This document shows positions 58,520-64,000 of a DNA stretch of 64,000 nucleotides, in pieces. The first letter of the stretch is position 1. Every line of letters begins with the position of its first letter. The notes under the pieces are model-generated. The model did not search any database, was not told the DNA's origin, and was given only the letters and a program-made list of their open reading frames with translations. Both the position numbers and the translations under genes were made by a program. The stretch lies in contig MEHQ01000660.1 of NCBI GenBank assembly GCA_008828725.1, positions 408,804-472,803 of the forward strand, written 5' to 3'. The DNA comes from Saccharina japonica (Eukaryota; Sar; Phaeophyceae; Laminariales; Laminariaceae).

Positions 58520-58792
58520 GACGGATGCTACGATAGAGGTGCACCATGTTTTTGCCTCATAAGGGTGGTCACTTGAGAAGCTCGATACCTGCAGTAGTCA
58601 CCCAAAAATGGATTTTGGAGTAAATATATGTGCTAACCGATGAGCAATGCCATGACCTAAAAAAAATATCAAAACTGTTGCATCACAATCACGAAAGTTC
58701 GACGACTTTGGGTCAAGGTAAGGAACCCGACCGTTCAGAAAACGTTTCAGCCGAAAAGTGTCACTGGGACTACTTCTATCGTAGCACGCGTC
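58520..58792. mobile_element. MITE family 'TGCTACGATAG', copy c
   Basis: The ends are GACGGATGCTACGATAGAGG and, reversed, GACGCGTGCTACGATAGAAG. ATGG flanks both sides and may be the target duplication. 273 bp, no reading frame. Confidence 0.7.
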
Positions 58793-60954
58793 ATGGGCAC
58801 GTTCATTGCGCGGTGCAATGCGTGTAATACGGTGATACGGCGATGTGCCGATGCGTTGACAGACGCACCCTCGACAAATATATCGTTTTCTCCTTGGCGG
58901 TGCGAATCTGGCGCAAACCAAACATCACTGTACAATGACCGAACGAATAACCTACCGGATCGTTCTCCGTTTAAGTTTCGGTTATCTCCCTTCAAATAAC
59001 TGGAAACCGAAGACAGGCTTCGGTCGTCTATCATATAACTCACATAACCGAAAGCGGGCTTCAGTGCCCAATACCGTCCTGAAGTAAGTGGATCGCCAGA
59101 TGCTGAATCTTCCTCGAGTAGCGATTTGCTGACTTTGGCTGGCTGACGAGTATATTGCAAGCATCTTAAACAACCTAAAGTCTTTCCGAGCCACAGCCTC
59201 CCGACCCGATCAAATCAACATAGAATCTGGCCAAGCACAGCATCCACGACGATCGCAATAAACCTAGAGTTGTACCAAGCACATCATTCTAGCACCGATC
59301 ACCGGCATAGGGTTAGGGTTAGAGTCGGGAGATCGGCTATAGGAGCCGAGCACAAAACCTCTCGTAATCTTGAGGGCCAGTGCATCATTATGACGGGATA
59401 CTATGGGCTGAGCAGGCATTTATTCAAGCCCCGTTAGGTGCTGTTTGCTGCGAGTGTTACAAATAGGGGCTGCGGTGGCGCTTTGGCGCATTTGCAAGAT
59501 CCAATTGCCGCTGGCGCACTGTGCCCTTAACTATGTTTATATTGCCGCATATATTCGTTCGAGGGCTGGACCCCTGTTATTTTCGGAAGGAAACAACTTT
59601 GCAGCTCACATTTCGTCGCAGGCGAAAACCCATTTCAGGTCCTCTTCGCCGATGGCGAAATACTTTTTTCGGCAACGGAATACTCTGTGTGTGTATGCTC
59701 ATCAGAGCCTCGAAATGCCTATGCGTGTCATACCTCTGCGCATGCTATTTAAACAAATATTCACACTGACTCCTGCCTACTACGAGACGGTGAATGTAAT
59801 GAGCAGTAATGAGCAGCTAGACAAAACTTGTTGAGTACTACAAACCATGTATGTACAAGCGTGTGCCTCTGGCGGCACCTCCGTTGATCCATCGTGGCTG
59901 CGGTTGATTTTCAGATCGTAGCGAAATCATCCTTAACGTTGAACTCGACCAAAGGTCAGATGCCGTCAGGGCTTGCAGTATTGAGGCGCCACGGCCTGGT
60001 TTCGGCACCGTTACAGCAATCCGTCGCCGACGTCCCCTCTACAAGAAGGGTCGGGTAACCGCAAATTTGGTAGAGAACGTTCACGGCGGGAATATGCCAG
60101 ACTACGCTAATGCGACTAGGTACCACTTTGAGTCCGACGTTAGGTGGTCGTTGCGCTTGTACCCGTTTGCTTCTGGTGGTTACTACTAGGGTTATCAGTT
60201 ATCAAGCAGTGCGGCTTTCTGGTGGCGTGAATGTTATGTTAAATCTCCCCAGCGCACCATACGTCTGCGAGGAAATGATTGACTCGCCGCACGTCTCCTT
60301 TTGAGTGCAGGAGCCGTCTCTTCTGCAGGCGAAAAAGTTTATGCGGATCAATTTGCATTTCAAGCGGAAAACAGGTTCGTGGTCTTTCCCACCGCAAGCG
60401 AATATGCATACGGTGTTATCAGATAAATAGATGCTCAATATGCATATGTTTTTTGTTTTTTATTATTTTTCGTCTTTGATTGATTATTCGTACTTGTATA
60501 AACTTTGCACGAGCCTGATGTCCGTCCACTACGAGATAGCATAATGAGTACCTGGCCTAGGTAAAACGTACATGTGGAGTAAACGTATGCATACATGTCC
60601 AACGTTTCGCCTCAGGCGGCACTCTTGGAGCCCTTTGGGGTCCCCCTGGCCGCGAGGCGCACGTCGTGTTCCACTCATGGTGCAGGGCACGCACCACGGG
60701 TTGTCTGTATTGCAATTGCGTGCATTCCTGCTCATGCCGGTGTTCTTCGTTATTTTAACCGGGCGCATATAGGTAGTAGTAGTGATGTATACCGGGGGTT
60801 CGCTCCCACAACGTGTTTAGTGTTTGCTTCGCCTCTTTCACTGCCTCTCTACCGTCTACCCCCCCCCCCTGCCCCGCTACCCTCCACATTTCCCGTCTCT
60901 CTCTTCGTCCCTTGTGACACACAACAATAGCAAATATTCATTAGAACACCCGTG

Positions 60955-62256
60955 ATGGAGGCTGATAGACTGCTATTCATGGTGGTCCACTCTGGAACCA
61001 TCAGTGCTGTCGAGTCTGTACTTGAAGCTGGAGCGAACGTGAATGGGCATCATGACCAACCTTACGCACCCATCGCGGTAGCCATCGTTTGCAAACGTCC
61101 AGGCGTTGTCGAGTATTTACTGGCGCATGGGGCAGATCCCAACAAGCCTGTTACTGTCGGGGTACTACTGCCCAGTGGAGACATTGGAAGACCAATCCTC
61201 GGTGCACGGGCCCTGGACATTGCGATCATGATGGGGAACGCCGAAAACATTCGTTTGCTGCTGAAGTGCTCCCGCACAAATCCCAACGCCACCGACAACG
61301 AAGGAACCACCGCACTCATGAAGGCTTGCTTAATGCCAGGCGTCTCCGTAGAAGTGGTGCGGTTGCTGCTCGAGGCGGGCGCTGACCCAGCCTTGGCAGA
61401 CGACAAAGGTTTGATCCCTCTGCACATAGCAGTTCAAACGGATACACCGGACTTGATCGACATCCTGCACTCCTCAGCACCGGCCACGCTTAACCGGTGT
61501 ACATATTTCGGTATGACATCGCTCTATATCGCGTGCGAGCAGGGCGAGGAGAGGATGGTATCGAAGCTGCTGTCGCTGGGAGCAATGCAGCCGGAGCCCT
61601 ATCAGAAGTCCGACGTTTGTCCGCTGTCGATAGCTGTGGAAAAAGGCTTTGTGGGCGTAGTGTCCATCCTTCTCAACGAAGGAGGGATAAAGGTGGTCGG
61701 AGGAATTACGGCCTTGCACGCGCCGTTACTTCATGCAACTCGTTTTCGTCGGGAGAGAATGCTCCGGCTGCTGCTAACTGCGGGTAGAGTGAAGGATCGG
61801 TCAGAGTTGGCCAACAGGCATGTCGGGGCCACTTACCTTCTCCACTATGGTGCATACGTTTGCTATCTCCCCGCGGTCAGCACCCTGCTCGAGGCGGGGG
61901 CGGACGAAACGACGCGTGATCCTACGGGGCGTATCGCTCGAGACGTCATCGGATTCGGTATCCTCGCGGGGGTTCAGATTGATCGAGGGGACGTAGTCGC
62001 AATTAGCAGGATGCTGCAGCGAGGCCCAGCGTACCGAGCTCGATCGTGGGCGTGGCCTTCTGACGAAGTAGAAGGTGCCTCTGGTGCTGGTGATGCTACT
62101 TCTGGTGACAATGGCATCGGTGTTGGTACTGCTGCTGCTGCTGTAACTGCTGCTGTCCGAGTTTCTCCGCAAGGTGTGAGGCTCCCCCGGGTGGCTGTCT
62201 TCAGGCCAAAGGATATCAAGAGTAGCAAGGTATTGGTCGGCCCTCTTGCCAGGTGA
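60955..62256 (+). CDS. Ankyrin-repeat protein, type A, copy 5 (433 aa first exon)
   Basis: Starts MEADRLLFMVVHSGTISAVE. About nine ankyrin repeats follow (VVEYLLAHGADPNKP, VVRLLLEAGADPALADDKG, MVSKLLSLGAMQPEP, VSTLLEAGADETTRD), then GPAYRARSWAWPS, a Gly/Ala/Thr linker and the tail KSSKVLVGPLAR. The ATG follows an in-frame GTG by one codon; I prefer ATG by comparison with copies 1 and 3. It is closer to copy 1 than to copy 3 in the C-terminal part (for example IARDVIGFG then VQIDRGD). The TGA lies in CAGGTGAGC as in all copies. Partner unknown. Confidence 0.9.
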   Translation: MEADRLLFMVVHSGTISAVESVLEAGANVNGHHDQPYAPIAVAIVCKRPGVVEYLLAHGADPNKPVTVGVLLPSGDIGRPILGARALDIAIMMGNAENIRLLLKCSRTNPNATDNEGTTALMKACLMPGVSVEVVRLLLEAGADPALADDKGLIPLHIAVQTDTPDLIDILHSSAPATLNRCTYFGMTSLYIACEQGEERMVSKLLSLGAMQPEPYQKSDVCPLSIAVEKGFVGVVSILLNEGGIKVVGGITALHAPLLHATRFRRERMLRLLLTAGRVKDRSELANRHVGATYLLHYGAYVCYLPAVSTLLEAGADETTRDPTGRIARDVIGFGILAGVQIDRGDVVAISRMLQRGPAYRARSWAWPSDEVEGASGAGDATSGDNGIGVGTAAAAVTAAVRVSPQGVRLPRVAVFRPKDIKSSKVLVGPLAR

Positions 62257-62347
62257 GCACTATCAATTTAGTTATTGTGTATATTGATTACAAGTGTACT
62301 CGGTGTATCTTTCTTCACGTATTGCATTGGTCGGGTGGCCTTTTCAG
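62253..62347 (+). other. Candidate 95-bp intron at the 3' end of ankyrin gene 5
   Basis: The donor is CCAG|GTGAGC and the acceptor GGCCTTTTCAG|GAGGGC. After the join the frame meets TAA at 62370, eight codons on, where gene 1 has TAT. Confidence 0.55.
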
Positions 62348-62875
62348 GAGGGCTATATATCACACTTTATAAAACTACGGCAGTCGCCGCGAAAACGGAC
62401 ATGGAACTTCGATGCGTTCAGGTTGGGAAAATCGTATGTATGGCTTGTAGTGTTGTATAGGGATCTGAAACGATGGGGAAACAAGTATTTGACGAGATCA
62501 GATCGTACATGCAACAACTCAAAGCCTAAATCACAAAACAGCACTTCCTAAAACAACGCAGTGTTTCCTAGCAAAGGTGGTGGTTTCAAACTCCGCGAAG
62601 ACTTGTCTTCAGGAGGACATACCATCTTGTCATCGACCACACCTGATATGCCGCTAAAATGGATTTGGTTATAGCTGAAGTGCTGACTCTTTACTAACCA
62701 GCTACGACAACAGAGCGTGATAGCTCTCAGAACTCTCCAGATCTAAGCTGTTGCGAATAAAATTGCAATGCACATTAGCTGAGGTATATCTGTATTGTAA
62801 CCAAAACAGGGACACGGTTATCACAACTACTACCGGTTACGTTGGTTAATAATTTCTTCACAATCCTACAGTAAA

Positions 62876-63141
62876 GACTCGTGCTACGATAGGTATACCA
62901 CTTTTTGGCTTGAACGTTTTCTGAACTACGAGGCCCCTTACCACAAAATCGTCCGAAATTCATTTGTTTTGTTAGCAGTTATTTGCATTATATAGTTACT
63001 GTAGTTAGGCCAAGGGTTTTGGTCGTCGGGCAGTATTTATAATATTTCCCCGAAAGTAAGCAATTACTTATTATTAGTATATGGGGCTAGCTCCCTAAGT
63101 AAGGAGCGTCAGAAAAAAAACTGTATCGTAGCTTGCATCTC
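62876..63141. mobile_element. MITE family 'TGCTACGATAG', copy e (inverted)
   Basis: Left end GACTCGTGCTACGATAGG; right end, reversed, GATGCAAGCTACGATAC. Partner of copy d at 6352. Confidence 0.55.
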
Positions 63142-63303
63142 TAGAGCGAAATATTCCTCTCGCCAGCATATTGGTCATCCAGCGATATGTTATTCAAATC
63201 TGGAGGTAAACTCGAATCAGTTTCGACATGTTCCCGTTTTGGGTTCACGTCGAAGACTTGAGCTTGTTTCGACTAGTTTCTGCGGCTAGTTCTGGGGCTG
63301 CGT

Positions 63304-63823
63304 TTGGGTGACGGCCCGTTCATTGCTTGCGCCTCGACGCTGTCCGACGATGTCCATGACGCTTGCCCCTCACGAACGAAACGTGGTTTAAGTGTATTCG
63401 ACAAAGTTCAACTTTCAAAAGCGGGAGCACCAAATGAACACGTTGTCGTGCCCGGATTATACGGTCCGAGATTTTGCGCGATACAAGTTGTGGGAATAGC
63501 TCGGTGTGACAGCATTGAAGCTTGTTTTCGGGCTTTTGGTACAGTTCGTTTTCTTTAGGTCGACCTTGCACTCTGAAATGCAGTTCAGAGTCCGATGTTG
63601 CATCGTGTTCAGTGCAGTACGGTCGGGTTACTTCTTTGATCTAAATTCTACAACGCGTTTTCATCTGGCCAAGCCACACCGTACAATAAACCGAACCATT
63701 GAAGCCGTTGAGATGTTTGGCCAAGATTATAACCCCGACCGCGACCGGTCTCGAGGACTGTCGGGGCCAGGCACGTCGGCGATGAATGCTGTGCAATGCC
63801 CAAGCGTGCTTCTCTTGGCGTAG
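63304..63823 (+). pseudogene. Conserved unknown frames downstream of ankyrin gene 5
   Basis: Frame one ends with KAGAPNEHVVVPGLYGPRFC, AIQVVGIARCDS and a stop at 63558. Frame two (open 63506-63823) ends with RTINRTIEAVEMFGQDYNPD, RSRGLSGPGTSAMNAVQCPS and a stop. These are the best preserved of three copies, and neither has its own convincing start, so they may be exons of one gene. The family is not recognised. It could still be a functional piece; I mark it as a pseudogene because the other copies are broken. Confidence 0.4.
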
Positions 63824-64000
63824 CGTTGTCTGTTTGACGTTGAGACCCGACGGGTCAGCAAGCATTCCCGCAATGTAGTTGTTGACCATTTTCTAGCGTA
63901 TGGTAAAAACCTCCGCTCAACGCAATGAATCATCGCGTTCAAAAAGCCACGTACGATCCACAAGTTTGAGTCCAAGATTTCGCCAGTTCCTGCTCTGCTC

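Larger units (their letters stand above)
58500..64000 (+). repeat. Duplicated block A2
   Basis: Second full copy of block A, cut off by the end of the window just where block B would begin. It includes MITE copies c and e, ankyrin gene 5 and the downstream conserved frames. The upstream 58.8-60.9 kb part has no supported gene. Confidence 0.8.

Overview
What it is. The window reads as eukaryotic nuclear DNA. Long stretches lack continuous genes, there are GT-AG introns of about 95-105 bp, tRNA-derived SINE-like repeats, MITE-like hairpins, satellites and TTAGGG-type telomere-like repeats. It has no operons, Shine-Dalgarno sites, phage or bacterial genes. Abundant ankyrin genes plus CAG/CTG and GTAC-rich simple repeats suggest an alga of the brown-alga/stramenopile kind, but that is a weak guess from general character. 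Layout. Most of the window is a decayed macro-tandem array. Four blocks recur in the same order. Block A (2.1-7.46, 27.77-34.46 with insertions, 58.5-64.0 kb) carries a plus-strand ankyrin gene. Block B is at 7.5-11.25 and 37.24-41.85 kb. Block C is at 11.27-14.28, 24.86-27.76 and 42.95-46.94 kb. Block D (14.28-21.79 and 46.94-55.07 kb) carries a minus-strand ankyrin gene. The order is A1-B1-C1-D1, then C3, then A3-B2-C2-D2, then A2, as expected from tandem copies of a unit of very roughly 20 kb with one copy mostly deleted. Genes. There are five ankyrin-repeat paralogues: three type A (starts 4424, 28181, 60955) and two type D (17325 intact, 50904 broken by an inserted GTCGCGAC-rich element). 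All five have a long first exon whose apparent TGA stop lies inside a splice-donor consensus AG|GTGAG. The candidate acceptor is 95-104 bp further on, so the frame could continue into a second exon. Their job is unknown; ankyrin repeats usually bind proteins. Between the ankyrin genes, paired copies keep short reading frames in register (for example a 220-residue frame at 47015-47677). These look like exons or relics of unknown multi-exon genes. Structures. The most striking non-genic signal is at 698-1418: about 16-18 copies of a 21-bp palindrome-containing motif, 42 bp apart, separated by unrelated spacers, with motif orientation switching once in the middle. Other repeats are a 41-bp satellite in two arrays, five copies of a 250-bp MITE around type A genes, a head-to-head SINE pair, several hairpin elements, and GTCGCGAC elements, one of which holds a short telomere-like run. 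No RNA gene, CRISPR-Cas locus or replication gene was recognised.
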